64,000 bases of DNA from an uncultured Bacteroidia bacterium. Its GTDB lineage: Bacteria > Bacteroidota > Bacteroidia > NS11-12g > UBA955. The number at the start of each line of letters is the position of its first letter. The first letter of the stretch is position 1. The stretch spans positions 557,673 to 621,672 of the forward strand of contig CALSPH010000001.1 in NCBI GenBank assembly GCA_943788195.1, read 5' to 3'. The position numbers were made by a program, and so were the translations under genes. The notes under the pieces are model-generated. The model had not been told where the DNA came from. It did no database searches and was given only the letters and a program-made list of their open reading frames with translations. This document shows, piece by piece, positions 49,741 to 59,789 of this stretch.

Positions 49741-50866
49741 TTTAACCATCCTATTCCTTGCTTCATTGCTTGGATTAATATCTGCTTGTCAAAGTGGGAA
49801 TACAAATACGAATGCTAAAATTGATGGGTTAGCATGGGAGGAAGACAGTACCCTTTTTGCCAAGAACTATGCAATTCAATATGCTGGAAAAAAGCATCAA
49901 CGCTTGTTGGTTTTTTCTTCTGCGGATCGTTCCGATACCGTTTCCCGTTTCTATACGGGGAGCATCCGATGTAAAGGTGAATATGTATGTATCGATTCCA
50001 TCCAGGGCTTTGCCTCATTGTCATCTACTTATGTGGGCTTTTTAGATGCCTTAAATGCTTCCAATCAGATTCAGTTTGTAGATGAAACGGATTATATCTA
50101 TTCCAAAAGAGTGCGGAAATCGATTGATGACAAAAGCATACAAGAATGCGGTTCTGGTGAGCAATTGAATTTTGAATTATTGCTAGGTGCCAAGCCTTTG
50201 GTATTGGCATACCAAATTGAAGGGGGAGATGCTGCGATTTTAAACCGATTAAAAAAATTGAATATTCCTCATTTAAATTGCACTGATTTTAAGGAAGCAA
50301 GTCCATTAGGTAGAGCAGAATGGTTGAAGGTTTTCGGCCTATTATCAGGAAAAGAAAAAGAAGCAAAGGTGCTATTTAATGAAGTGTTGGAGCATTACAA
50401 TGAGACCAAATATTTTTGCGCCCAAATAATTGAAAAGCCTACTGTTTTCTCTGGATCCGTTTTTGGTGGAGTGTGGAATGTGAGTGGAGGGAAATCATTC
50501 CTTGCACAGCTAATTCAAGATGCTGGAGGCAATTATATATTTGCCCAAGATACAGAACGATTGAATGTAGTTTTACCCTTTGAGAAAGTGTATCAACGAA
50601 GTAAATCTGCAGCGGTATGGTTACATCCAAGTTATTATCACACATTAAAAGAAATTGCTACAGAAGATGAGCGATATGCCCTCTTTGAAGCGTATCAAAA
50701 TAAACGCGTATACAACAACAATAAAATGGAGAATGGGCTGGGAGGTAATGCATATTGGGAGATGGGCGTTTTAAGACCAGATCTCATTTTAAATGATATT
50801 GCCCAATGTTTACATCCAGCACTCTTTCAAGGGAACACTACCATATTCTATCAACCTGTTGACTAA
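49724..50866 (+). CDS. ABC transporter substrate-binding protein (BtuF/FepB-like lipoprotein)
   Basis: Lipobox 'GLISAC'; periplasmic-binding fold with 'GLLSGKEKEAKVLFNEVLEHYNETK', 'SGGKSFLAQLIQDAGGNYIFA'; adjacent FecCD permease and ATPase. Start ATG 49724 overlaps the DUF5522 gene. Confidence 0.85.
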   Translation: MKRRNNLTILFLASLLGLISACQSGNTNTNAKIDGLAWEEDSTLFAKNYAIQYAGKKHQRLLVFSSADRSDTVSRFYTGSIRCKGEYVCIDSIQGFASLSSTYVGFLDALNASNQIQFVDETDYIYSKRVRKSIDDKSIQECGSGEQLNFELLLGAKPLVLAYQIEGGDAAILNRLKKLNIPHLNCTDFKEASPLGRAEWLKVFGLLSGKEKEAKVLFNEVLEHYNETKYFCAQIIEKPTVFSGSVFGGVWNVSGGKSFLAQLIQDAGGNYIFAQDTERLNVVLPFEKVYQRSKSAAVWLHPSYYHTLKEIATEDERYALFEAYQNKRVYNNNKMENGLGGNAYWEMGVLRPDLILNDIAQCLHPALFQGNTTIFYQPVD

Positions 50867-51794
50867 GTTTTTTGCCATATCGTTTTCAATCTTATTGTTG
50901 CTTATAATGGCCAATGTGATGCTAAGCAATGGGCTGATATTATGGCAATTGCCGGAATGGAAAGTACTGCTTTGGCAATTTAGATTACCTCGGGTGGTTG
51001 CAGCTCTAATTGCTGGGGGGATTTTATCTGTAGCAGGATTACTGATGCAAAACGTGTTTAAAAATCCTTTGGCAGGACCAGATGTGTTAGGTATCAGCCA
51101 AGGCGCTTCTTTAGCCGTTGCATTAAGTCTATTGGCAGGCATTCATGTGGGTGGGTTGGTGCTCATGGCAGTCATTGGTGCATTGATATATCTGCTATTT
51201 CTTTTATGGATGAGCAAATACCTTCGTTCCCCCATTACCCTTTTATTAATAGGCGTGATGGGGGGATTTATGATATCCGCGTTCATCAGTACAATGGAGG
51301 TTTTTAGTAAAGCCGAAGCGTTAAAATCATTCGTGCTGTGGAGTATGGGTAGTTTTAGCAAGGTATCACCAAGTCAATTAATCTATTTATTGATTATGGG
51401 CCCTTTACTTATGGGTATCGGGTTATGGTTTTCAAAGTCCTTTGATGTCCTTTTACTTGGAAGGCAAAAAGCGAGCTTGTTGGGCGTAAATAGCAGAAGA
51501 GTTATGTTGTTTGCCATCATTGTTGCTGGAGTGGCAACTGGGCTTTCTACGTCCTTGTGTGGCCCTATTGCTTTTGTAGGTTTGGTTGCCCCACATTTAA
51601 GTAAGTGGCTTCTGAAAACCTACCAACACAAGTTACTCATACCTGCCTCATTCATAATTGGAGCAAGTGTCGCAGTCTTGGCTGATTGGCTTTCAAGTGG
51701 TGTTTTGGCTGGAGCAATTCTTCCAGTTAATGCCACCTTAAGCATACTTGCGGCACCGGTAATTTTGTATTTGATTGTTAAAAAGGCAGGGTAA
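50859..51794 (+). CDS. FecCD family ABC transporter permease
   Basis: 'RLPRVVAALIAGGILSVAGLLMQNVFKNPLAGPDVLGISQGASLAV', 'GPIAFVGLVAPHLSKWL'. ORF track opens at 50793; start probably near 50859. Confidence 0.93.
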   Translation: MTKFFAISFSILLLLIMANVMLSNGLILWQLPEWKVLLWQFRLPRVVAALIAGGILSVAGLLMQNVFKNPLAGPDVLGISQGASLAVALSLLAGIHVGGLVLMAVIGALIYLLFLLWMSKYLRSPITLLLIGVMGGFMISAFISTMEVFSKAEALKSFVLWSMGSFSKVSPSQLIYLLIMGPLLMGIGLWFSKSFDVLLLGRQKASLLGVNSRRVMLFAIIVAGVATGLSTSLCGPIAFVGLVAPHLSKWLLKTYQHKLLIPASFIIGASVAVLADWLSSGVLAGAILPVNATLSILAAPVILYLIVKKAG

Positions 51795-52453
51795 TGATAG
51801 CGTTAAAAAATCTTCAGGTTAATTTGGGAGGGAAGGTCATTCTTGAAGACCTGAATTTTCAATTTGAAAAAACGGGACTCTATGTCATCTTAGGAAATAA
51901 CGGAGCTGGCAAAACCACACTACTCAAAACCATTTGTGGTTTGCAAAACCCAAATCATGGAATTGTTGAAGCAGAGGGAAAATCAGTCCATCAACTCAGC
52001 TTGTCCGAACGAAGCAGTATAATTCAGTATGTGGATGATCCTTCACCTATACCGGCTTTCATCAAGCTGACAGAGTACCTTACTTTAGGATATCAAGAAG
52101 ATGGAATGCAAATAGAAACCGTGATGCAACAGCTTCAATTGGTAGATTTGAAAGACCGCGAAGTAGCTTCCTTCAGTCGCGGGCAGCAACAAAAAGCCAT
52201 GTTAGCCAAGTTGTTTTATGGAGATCAACCGGTTTGGTTAATGGATGAGCCCAGTAATTATTTGGACTATCCATCCTTACTCCATTTTTGGGCTGAGATT
52301 CAAGAAAAGGCAAAGCAAAAATTGATTATAGCCACCTTGCACAATCCAGAAGAGGCGATAAAGCTGGATGCGCAAATTTTGATCATTGAGCAAAAGAGGT
52401 TAAATAAATTGGAAAATCCGTCTCTTAACGGCATAATTCAAGAATTGAATTGA
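51794..52453 (+). CDS. ABC transporter ATP-binding protein
   Basis: Walker A 'GNNGAGKTTLL', signature-like 'FSRGQQQKAMLAK', Walker B 'VWLMDEP'. Confidence 0.94.
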   Translation: MIALKNLQVNLGGKVILEDLNFQFEKTGLYVILGNNGAGKTTLLKTICGLQNPNHGIVEAEGKSVHQLSLSERSSIIQYVDDPSPIPAFIKLTEYLTLGYQEDGMQIETVMQQLQLVDLKDREVASFSRGQQQKAMLAKLFYGDQPVWLMDEPSNYLDYPSLLHFWAEIQEKAKQKLIIATLHNPEEAIKLDAQILIIEQKRLNKLENPSLNGIIQELN

Positions 52454-52522
52454 GCGTCATTCGTCCAATTTTCAACAATGGAAGAGTATCTATCCATTAA
52501 AATTTCTATTTTCGTGACCCTT

Positions 52523-54559
52523 ATGAAAAGAATATTCATTTCCATCCTTGTTATAGTCGCTTTAACAGCGTGTAATAACAACAAATCAGATGATCACACG
52601 CATATTAATGCACCAACTGCTTTTGACCCACACTTTGTAGATAGCACGGTGAGTCCTTGTGAAAATTTTTACAAGTTTGCCATTGGCAATTGGCAGAAAG
52701 AGAATCCAGTTCCAGAAACGGAAAGCCGATGGATGGCTTTTAATATTCTCAATGAAGAGAATCGTCAAAAGTTATTGGGTATAATGGGCGAATTAGACCA
52801 AAATGAAGATTTTGAAAAAGGTAGCAACGGTCAGTTAATTCGTGATTTTTATCGTTCAGGTATGGATACCAATTCAATTGAAGCCAAAAAGCTAAAACAC
52901 ATCAAGCCCATACTAGAGCGCATTGATAAAGTGGCTACCATTGGCGAACTGAATCTGTTGTTTCCAGAATTGATTCCATTGGGAATTGGCACACCGGTTG
53001 GATTCTATATCAGCCGAGATGATAAGAATAGCGAACGCTATATCACCAATGCACATCAAACTGGATTGAGTTTACCTGATCGAGATTATTATTTAAAAAA
53101 GGATGAGAAGAATGAAGGCATTCGTGCAGCCTATGTTACGCATGTGAATACGCTTTTTGGCTTGGCTGGATTAGATTCAGAAAATATGGGTGAAACCGTT
53201 TTGAAGTTAGAGACCCAATTGGCTACAGCCCATTGGACTCGAACAGATCTACGGGATCCAGACAAAGGATATAATCTAAAAGGCAGAAAAACGTGGGATG
53301 AAACCTTGCCCAATATCAATATTACAGGGATAACCAATTCCTTAGGTATGCAAGCAGCTGATACCCTCATTGTAGGGCAGCCCAGTTATTATGAAGCGTT
53401 AAACGGCCTATTTACAGAAGAGAACCTTTCTGATTGGAAAACCTATTTAAAGTGGAAAACACTTTCAGCCTACGCAAGCTTTATGGGCAACGATATGGAG
53501 ATGGAGGATTTTAATTTCTTCGGAAAAATATTGAGTGGTAAAGAAAAGATGAAGCCAAGAAACGAGCGAATATTAGGTATTGTGGAAGGTTCATTAGGGC
53601 AGCCATTGGGGAAATTGTTTGTCGAGAAGTATTTCCCAGCGGAGTCTAAGCAATACATGGAAAACATGATTGAAAACTTACGTGAGGCATATCGTGAAAG
53701 CATTCATGATTTGACTTGGATGACTGCTGAAACCAAAGAAAAAGCCTTGAAAAAACTGAATGCTTTTACGTATAAAATTGGATATCCTGAAGAGTGGAAA
53801 GACTATTCAACTTTAGAAATTTCGGAGAAAGACTTTCTATTAAATGCCATGAATACCGCCAGTAATAACTATCAAAAAATGGTAGAAAAACTGGGTAACC
53901 CAGTGGATAAGAAGGAGTGGTTTATGAATCCACAAATGGTGAACGCATACTACAGTAGTAGCGGGAATGAGATTGTGTTTCCTGCAGGCATTTTACAACC
54001 TCCTTTTTTCCATCCTAGTTTTGATAAAGCAATTAATTATGGTGGAATTGGTGCAGTAATCGGACATGAGTTTACCCATGGTTTTGATGATCAAGGAAGT
54101 AAATATGATTGGGATGGTAATTTGAATAATTGGTGGACCGATGCAGATCGCACCGCGTTTGAACGCTTATCTAGCCAATTGGCAAATCAGTATAGTACGT
54201 ATAGTCCAGTTGAAGGAATGAATGTGAATGGCGAAATGACTTTGGGGGAGAACATTGCCGATTTAGGTGGTCTTACTTTAGCATTTAGTGCTTTGAAAAA
54301 GGACTTGGGAGAGAATGAACCGGAAGATATTGATGGCTTTAATTGGAAACAACGATTTTTCTTGGGCTGGGCAAGTGTATGGAAAGGAAATATCACCCAA
54401 AAAGAACTGCAGAATAGATTGATAACTGATTATCATTCACCTGCTGAGTACCGAGTAATCGGACCACTATCCAACTTTGAGCCGTTCAATGAAGCCTTTG
54501 GTGTTTGTGAAGACGGTCAGATGTATAAGCCAGATAGCACGCGGATTAAAATTTGGTAA
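52523..54559 (+). CDS. M13 family metallopeptidase (neprilysin/PepO-like), lipoprotein
   Basis: 'VIGHEFTHGFDDQGSKYDWDGNLNNWW', 'GENIADLGGL'; lipobox 'ALTAC'. Start ATG 52523. Confidence 0.95.
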   Translation: MKRIFISILVIVALTACNNNKSDDHTHINAPTAFDPHFVDSTVSPCENFYKFAIGNWQKENPVPETESRWMAFNILNEENRQKLLGIMGELDQNEDFEKGSNGQLIRDFYRSGMDTNSIEAKKLKHIKPILERIDKVATIGELNLLFPELIPLGIGTPVGFYISRDDKNSERYITNAHQTGLSLPDRDYYLKKDEKNEGIRAAYVTHVNTLFGLAGLDSENMGETVLKLETQLATAHWTRTDLRDPDKGYNLKGRKTWDETLPNINITGITNSLGMQAADTLIVGQPSYYEALNGLFTEENLSDWKTYLKWKTLSAYASFMGNDMEMEDFNFFGKILSGKEKMKPRNERILGIVEGSLGQPLGKLFVEKYFPAESKQYMENMIENLREAYRESIHDLTWMTAETKEKALKKLNAFTYKIGYPEEWKDYSTLEISEKDFLLNAMNTASNNYQKMVEKLGNPVDKKEWFMNPQMVNAYYSSSGNEIVFPAGILQPPFFHPSFDKAINYGGIGAVIGHEFTHGFDDQGSKYDWDGNLNNWWTDADRTAFERLSSQLANQYSTYSPVEGMNVNGEMTLGENIADLGGLTLAFSALKKDLGENEPEDIDGFNWKQRFFLGWASVWKGNITQKELQNRLITDYHSPAEYRVIGPLSNFEPFNEAFGVCEDGQMYKPDSTRIKIW

Positions 54560-54570
54560 AAGCACTTATC

Positions 54571-55107
54571 CTAATCGATTCGTTTAAGCACCGCTTCTTG
54601 ATATCCTATGAATGGATATAATCCGACACTGTCAATTTCAGGATTGTCTTGTCCGGTATATTGATGAGGCGTTTTTCCGTATGCATGAACGGAGTAAGTG
54701 ATCTGGTCACTAATTCTGAAGTCATAAGTAACCAATAATGTGCTTTGCATCACCGTAAAATAACTCGTTAATAACCTCGAGTGTATATGCGCAGTTAAGG
54801 TAATTTCATTGTTTTCATCCACTTCATATTCCCCTGTTGATGCATTGGTTAACCGCAGATAATAATTGCGAAATGTTTGCGTATCGTATTGAATCTGCCA
54901 TCGGTATTCATTTGCACTATCCGTTGGTAATAAATTAAGACGCATTGGAAGTGAGTTTACAATCGAATCTGCATTATAAATATTCAACACACCTTCATAC
55001 CTACCCACGTGGGTGTCAGTAAATGATTTATCATCATTCGATATTCGTTTGTAAGGGGAACAACCCAAAGCAAAGATCAAGGAAAAAAGGAGTATATTTT
55101 TTATCAC
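54571..55107 (-). CDS. Hypothetical lipoprotein
   Basis: Lipobox 'FALGC'; overlaps the upstream gene start by 4 nt. Confidence 0.65.
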   Translation of the reverse strand: MIKNILLFSLIFALGCSPYKRISNDDKSFTDTHVGRYEGVLNIYNADSIVNSLPMRLNLLPTDSANEYRWQIQYDTQTFRNYYLRLTNASTGEYEVDENNEITLTAHIHSRLLTSYFTVMQSTLLVTYDFRISDQITYSVHAYGKTPHQYTGQDNPEIDSVGLYPFIGYQEAVLKRID

Positions 55108-56282
55108 AGATCGATTCGCATTTTAAGTGCAAAGGATGGATACGGGAGTAATAGGGATTCAATACCTGTCATTTGAAGCTGTAAGGAGTGTCCATCTTTT
55201 TTTAAGAATTGGTTGTATTGTAGATAGGAGTTGAGTAATCCCCAACCTCCTGCTTTAACTCCAATGCCATAGGTATTGTTCTTTGGAGTGAAAAATTTAC
55301 GAACGTAGTGCAGTTGAGGCAGGTAACCAGGCATGGCAGTATAGTTTATGCCATAATTCTTTTTAGGGGTCTGAATATCGTATGAGATATGCACAGGCAA
55401 GAGAATGATTCTTGCATCCGATCTGGTTTCATCATAAAGCAATGCATTAATGCTGTCACCTACTGAGGAAAAATTTTGTTGTGCCCCAAGGGTGAAATTT
55501 AAACCACTGTAAGTCCAAGCGGTGTCTTTAGAAAAGACTTGCTCATTGCCTTTGATAAAACCAACCCCTAAGTTTTCGATACGCAAAATCTTTGCGCTGG
55601 CCCCATTTCTTGAATAGGCATAGGTGCCTATTCCCAGACCTGCCCCTTTAAATTCGGTTTGGTTGTTGGCTTGATATTGATAATCCAAATCACCCTCTAC
55701 ATCGATACCGCTTTCAGAGGTTAGTAGACTATTGGCGCCATTGGTTTGGACTCTAGCGTATTTGGTGATACCATATAAACTAACGTGGTGCTTATAGACC
55801 AAACTTTGTTTTTTCGTACTTAACCTGGATTTCCATCTGCCTAAGGAGTAGCTCGCCTTTCCGTAACTCAATTGCTTTGCATTTACTTTCAAGTCCATTT
55901 TTTTCCCTGCAAAAGGGGCATTCCCTTCGAAAATTAATTGAAAGGTGTTTTTGGAATAGCTGGCACCCAAAGTGGAGTAATAACCCAAAGAAAATTCGTG
56001 TTTCCCTGCCTCAAATTTAGTTTCGATGTGTGAGGCAGTTCCTGTACGGTTCCTGTTAAAAATAAAGGTACTTGAGTTTTCAATATCTTTGGAATCAACC
56101 CCGCTTTTGAAAGCAAAGGGGAGGACTGCGGTGCCCGTTAAATGATTGGATCCATATCCTGCATTCATTTCAAAACGGACTAATTTAAAGGTGTTTTTTT
56201 GGGCACTATCATTTTGTCCATATGAAACAAGCGTAATACAGCATAATGCGAGACCCAAGAAGGTGCGATACATTTTTGTCAT
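55104..56282 (-). CDS. Hypothetical secreted protein (possible outer-membrane beta-barrel)
   Basis: Signal peptide; alternating polar/aromatic strands; C-terminal 'FALKMRIDL'. Confidence 0.6.
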   Translation of the reverse strand: MTKMYRTFLGLALCCITLVSYGQNDSAQKNTFKLVRFEMNAGYGSNHLTGTAVLPFAFKSGVDSKDIENSSTFIFNRNRTGTASHIETKFEAGKHEFSLGYYSTLGASYSKNTFQLIFEGNAPFAGKKMDLKVNAKQLSYGKASYSLGRWKSRLSTKKQSLVYKHHVSLYGITKYARVQTNGANSLLTSESGIDVEGDLDYQYQANNQTEFKGAGLGIGTYAYSRNGASAKILRIENLGVGFIKGNEQVFSKDTAWTYSGLNFTLGAQQNFSSVGDSINALLYDETRSDARIILLPVHISYDIQTPKKNYGINYTAMPGYLPQLHYVRKFFTPKNNTYGIGVKAGGWGLLNSYLQYNQFLKKDGHSLQLQMTGIESLLLPYPSFALKMRIDL

Positions 56283-56286
56283 TGCT

Positions 56287-58323
56287 TTATTGGCTGCTCA
56301 GTTCGTAAATAAAATCTGCACTAATGTCAATTTTACATCGGTCCTTGGAGTTGATTTGCTTTTGAGCATTATTTGGCGTGTTAACTAAAAGGGTGATATA
56401 GGCATATTTGGCCCTTTTAACTGCACCGATTTTGGAACTTGGAATAATTAACTCCGCCTTTCCTTTTGTTGGATTATTGGTTTGTCCAGCTTGAATTAAG
56501 TTCACGCCTTCATTACCTAAAGTATCAAGGAAAACTCCGTTTTCATCATACAATTCTAAGAAGTAATTCACAGAGAATGGGAATTCATTTTCGTAGAATA
56601 AATTAAACTTGCCTCCTTTAATACGATCTTTATTCTCTACTTGTTGAATATCAAATCCTACAGAATCTCTAAAGCTTAAATTGTCCAAAGAGAATGCGGC
56701 AGGTAAGGTCATCTCGAGATTTACTATGAAACGAGAATTGTAATAGATAAAATCGCGCCAGTTATTTGTATTACCATTTGGGCTAATGGCTACTTGCATG
56801 TTATATTTAACCTGGTCGGGAAGGTTCTCTACAAAGCTCTTGATGTTACTATTTCCTGTATTGAATTCGATAACCTGCTCATTCGGAGTAAAAGGACTGA
56901 AAATGGCACTAGAAACAGGATAGTTTGAATTAATTAATGATGCGGTTAATGGCACTTCTGTATTCTTACGTGAATTATACGAAATTAAGCTACGCGTTAA
57001 CACATGACCTTCTGCACCAATTCCATTGCTAATATTTAAACGCATGGTAAGGTCTGCCAATCCAATGTTCCCCCCCAGCTTACTAAAGATATCTAAGTCC
57101 GTAATTGCATCACCTGTTTCGTTTGTATTGGAACCCATATACCCAATTCCGTATTCTGGAACCAGATCAACAAGGCTATATGAGATATTAATTGAATCTT
57201 GTAATGAGATATCCAGTTTCCTTCCTGAAGAATCTAAAGTCAATAACATGATTTGATGAATGGTATTCACTGTGTCGGTAACATTGGGGTTTTTACCGCG
57301 ATAATCAATGGTGTATCCGTTCATGTCAATTTCTCGAGTCACAATATTTGGAACGCCACCAACGGCTCCAGCAAGCTTAACAACCTCATTGATGATCTGA
57401 CCGTTTTTGGATGCCGATGGTATCTGAAGATACAAAGTCATGTTCTCAGCAATACTTGAATAAAGGTCTAATTTTAATTTACCGCTTCTTACTTTAACAT
57501 ATTTTAATTGGGCACCTTCCATGTACTGGGTTGTGGCCACATCTTCACTCAGCACCGTTTGATTAGGAAACGCTGCAGTTGCCTCTTTTGCCTTTAAATT
57601 GCGCACAGAAATTTTAATATTAAGTCCTTTTTTGGCATCAATTTTAACCGGTCCATTACTTGCATCGGTCTCCAATAATTTGATGACTGCTTGCATGGCC
57701 GCATTGACACGTTTGCCACTTAAATCAATAATTCGTGTAGCAATTGAATTTGGGCCAACATTGGTGAAACTTGAGCTGGCAATTAGGCTTGCATCTGATT
57801 TATTGACTAAATCAAAGGTGAGCGTTTTTAGATTTACAGGAAGCTCATTGGTGAATTCAATAACCATTTCACCGCTTTCGAGTAGTGCTGTTTCAAAAAA
57901 CTCAGTGCCATCAATATCAATTGGGGTTAAGTTAGATTGAGTTTGAGCGGCAATAGTAGTTGTAGATCCATCTAAGAGCAGAAACAATGGATTTATTTCG
58001 CCCAAGGTGATATATCGGTTGATGGTTCGGTCACCTAATTGAAGCGAGTTGAGTGTAAATGATGTAGCAATTCCGGTATCAGGGATTTCGATCAAAGCCG
58101 GGCTATTGTTATATAGTTCTTGGCTATAGACAAAGTCCAGTTGATTGTTTCCAGTATTGGTTCGAGTATAGTTACCAAAGGCATTGTCAACCCCAATGGA
58201 TGTACGCGCGATCGGCAAGAGGTAGTTTGCGTCCCAGGTAGTGGCGCGGTCCTTCTTACACCCATTAAGCATAAGTCCTAAACCAACCAAAAGGAAAACA
58301 ATCCGTAGAAAGGAAAATTTCAT
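56287..58323 (-). CDS. Large hypothetical lipoprotein
   Basis: Lipobox 'LMLNGC'; ATG 58323 preferred to TTG 58332. Confidence 0.7.
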   Translation of the reverse strand: MKFSFLRIVFLLVGLGLMLNGCKKDRATTWDANYLLPIARTSIGVDNAFGNYTRTNTGNNQLDFVYSQELYNNSPALIEIPDTGIATSFTLNSLQLGDRTINRYITLGEINPLFLLLDGSTTTIAAQTQSNLTPIDIDGTEFFETALLESGEMVIEFTNELPVNLKTLTFDLVNKSDASLIASSSFTNVGPNSIATRIIDLSGKRVNAAMQAVIKLLETDASNGPVKIDAKKGLNIKISVRNLKAKEATAAFPNQTVLSEDVATTQYMEGAQLKYVKVRSGKLKLDLYSSIAENMTLYLQIPSASKNGQIINEVVKLAGAVGGVPNIVTREIDMNGYTIDYRGKNPNVTDTVNTIHQIMLLTLDSSGRKLDISLQDSINISYSLVDLVPEYGIGYMGSNTNETGDAITDLDIFSKLGGNIGLADLTMRLNISNGIGAEGHVLTRSLISYNSRKNTEVPLTASLINSNYPVSSAIFSPFTPNEQVIEFNTGNSNIKSFVENLPDQVKYNMQVAISPNGNTNNWRDFIYYNSRFIVNLEMTLPAAFSLDNLSFRDSVGFDIQQVENKDRIKGGKFNLFYENEFPFSVNYFLELYDENGVFLDTLGNEGVNLIQAGQTNNPTKGKAELIIPSSKIGAVKRAKYAYITLLVNTPNNAQKQINSKDRCKIDISADFIYELSSQ

Positions 58324-58329
58324 ATTAAA

Positions 58330-58337
58330 CAAAGCTA
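58330..58337 (-). promoter_or_regulatory. -7 box TAGCTTTG upstream of large lipoprotein gene
   Basis: Exact match on minus strand, 6 nt before ATG 58323. Confidence 0.55.
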
Positions 58338-58410
58338 AGTAATTCTATTTATCCAAAAGACGTATTATTGTAAAATATGTTGCACGGCAGTGCATAAAAA
58401 ACACAAATTC

Positions 58411-59079
58411 ATGTCATCACATCATTTTGTTATTGATGGGCAAGAGCCCGCTCTTATTATTGCTGATGGGCAGCGTTGTGAGCAAAAATTATTAGATCAA
58501 CTTCTGGAATGGTGCCCTTTTGTAGTTGTGCTGGATGGGGCATTACAAGATGTTTTAGACAAGGGAATAGCATTTAATGTGGTGAGTGGTGATTTTGATA
58601 GTGAGCCAGATGCCAAAGGCAAGACTGCCCATATCCAACATGTTGAGGTGATTCATACACCCGATCAAGATTTTACGGATTTAGAAAAGGGCATTCAGAT
58701 TTGTAAAAATAGAGGGTACAAGGATGTGCATGTGGTTTGGGGCACTGGTAAACGCATGGATCATAGCATTGGGAATCTAGATTTGATTGCACAGTTTCAA
58801 GGCGAGGTAAATGTAATTTTTTGGGATGATTATCAAAAAATATATCTGGCTCCAAGTGGATTTAGAAAATGGTATCCGAAAGACACCCCCTTATCCCTTA
58901 TTCCATGGCCTAAGTGCGCGGGTATACAGGCTGATAATTTGAAATGGCCGCTACATGATTTAGAACTTACCATTGGGCAACGTCTAGGCACATGCAATAA
59001 AATTTTGAATGAGGGGATTCTTGAAATAACTTACCAGACGGGAACATTGATACTATTTGAACAACTGAGCCAGTCTTAA
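58411..59079 (+). CDS. Thiamine diphosphokinase
   Basis: 'VVLDGALQDVLDKGIAFNVVSGDFDS', 'HTPDQDFTDLEKGIQ', 'GKRMDHSIGNL'. Confidence 0.88.
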   Translation: MSSHHFVIDGQEPALIIADGQRCEQKLLDQLLEWCPFVVVLDGALQDVLDKGIAFNVVSGDFDSEPDAKGKTAHIQHVEVIHTPDQDFTDLEKGIQICKNRGYKDVHVVWGTGKRMDHSIGNLDLIAQFQGEVNVIFWDDYQKIYLAPSGFRKWYPKDTPLSLIPWPKCAGIQADNLKWPLHDLELTIGQRLGTCNKILNEGILEITYQTGTLILFEQLSQS

Positions 59080-59089
59080 TTCGCTTAAA

Positions 59090-59752
59090 TTATTCTTTTT
59101 TTACTGGGGGGTCTTTAAAGATCCATCGACCGGTATAGTTAACCGGTTTTTGTGCTTTTACGGCCGCAATAAAACCTTTTACCCGTGCAGCTGCAGGATG
59201 ACCTTCGCCAAGTGTTGAAAATTTATCATAGTAAGCAATCATTTCACTTAATTCCAGTTTTGTAAGACCTTTGGTACGCAAGATTTTTTCATATGCCCTA
59301 CCCACATAATAGTATCCTTTAATGACTTGATTATTGGGCATTTTAGTGCGCTTCAGATACTTTTTCATGTAAATAATAGACATGCTATCGCGGTCCCAAT
59401 AGAAATAATTGAGTCCTTTAAACCAAAGCGCTCCTAAATAATTGGGGTGTTTTTTGAGAATCACATCCAACACACTATCCGCTGGATTATGCTTTTGTTG
59501 CATCATCATCGCATTGGCAAGACTTGGGTATAAAATATGCAGGCTGCTGTCAATTAATATACCTTCTGCAAATATCGCTTCCGCCAAGGCAAATTGCTTT
59601 TGATTCATGTAAGCATTCCCTTCTTGATAATAATCTTTGTGCTGTGCAGCAATTGAACTGCTTAAAAAAAGCAGTGCACTAAGAATAAATAACTTTCTTG
59701 CCATGGCTATGGCAAATAACGGAAAGCTTTTGATATTATTGTAAACAGGCAT
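59090..59752 (-). CDS. Tetratricopeptide-repeat secreted protein
   Basis: 'EGNAYMNQKQFALAEAIFAEGILIDSSLHILYPSLANAMM' TPR-like repeats. Confidence 0.75.
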   Translation of the reverse strand: MPVYNNIKSFPLFAIAMARKLFILSALLFLSSSIAAQHKDYYQEGNAYMNQKQFALAEAIFAEGILIDSSLHILYPSLANAMMMQQKHNPADSVLDVILKKHPNYLGALWFKGLNYFYWDRDSMSIIYMKKYLKRTKMPNNQVIKGYYYVGRAYEKILRTKGLTKLELSEMIAYYDKFSTLGEGHPAAARVKGFIAAVKAQKPVNYTGRWIFKDPPVKKE

Positions 59753-59789
59753 TCACAGATATGTATACATAAATGGTGCCGAATAGAAT

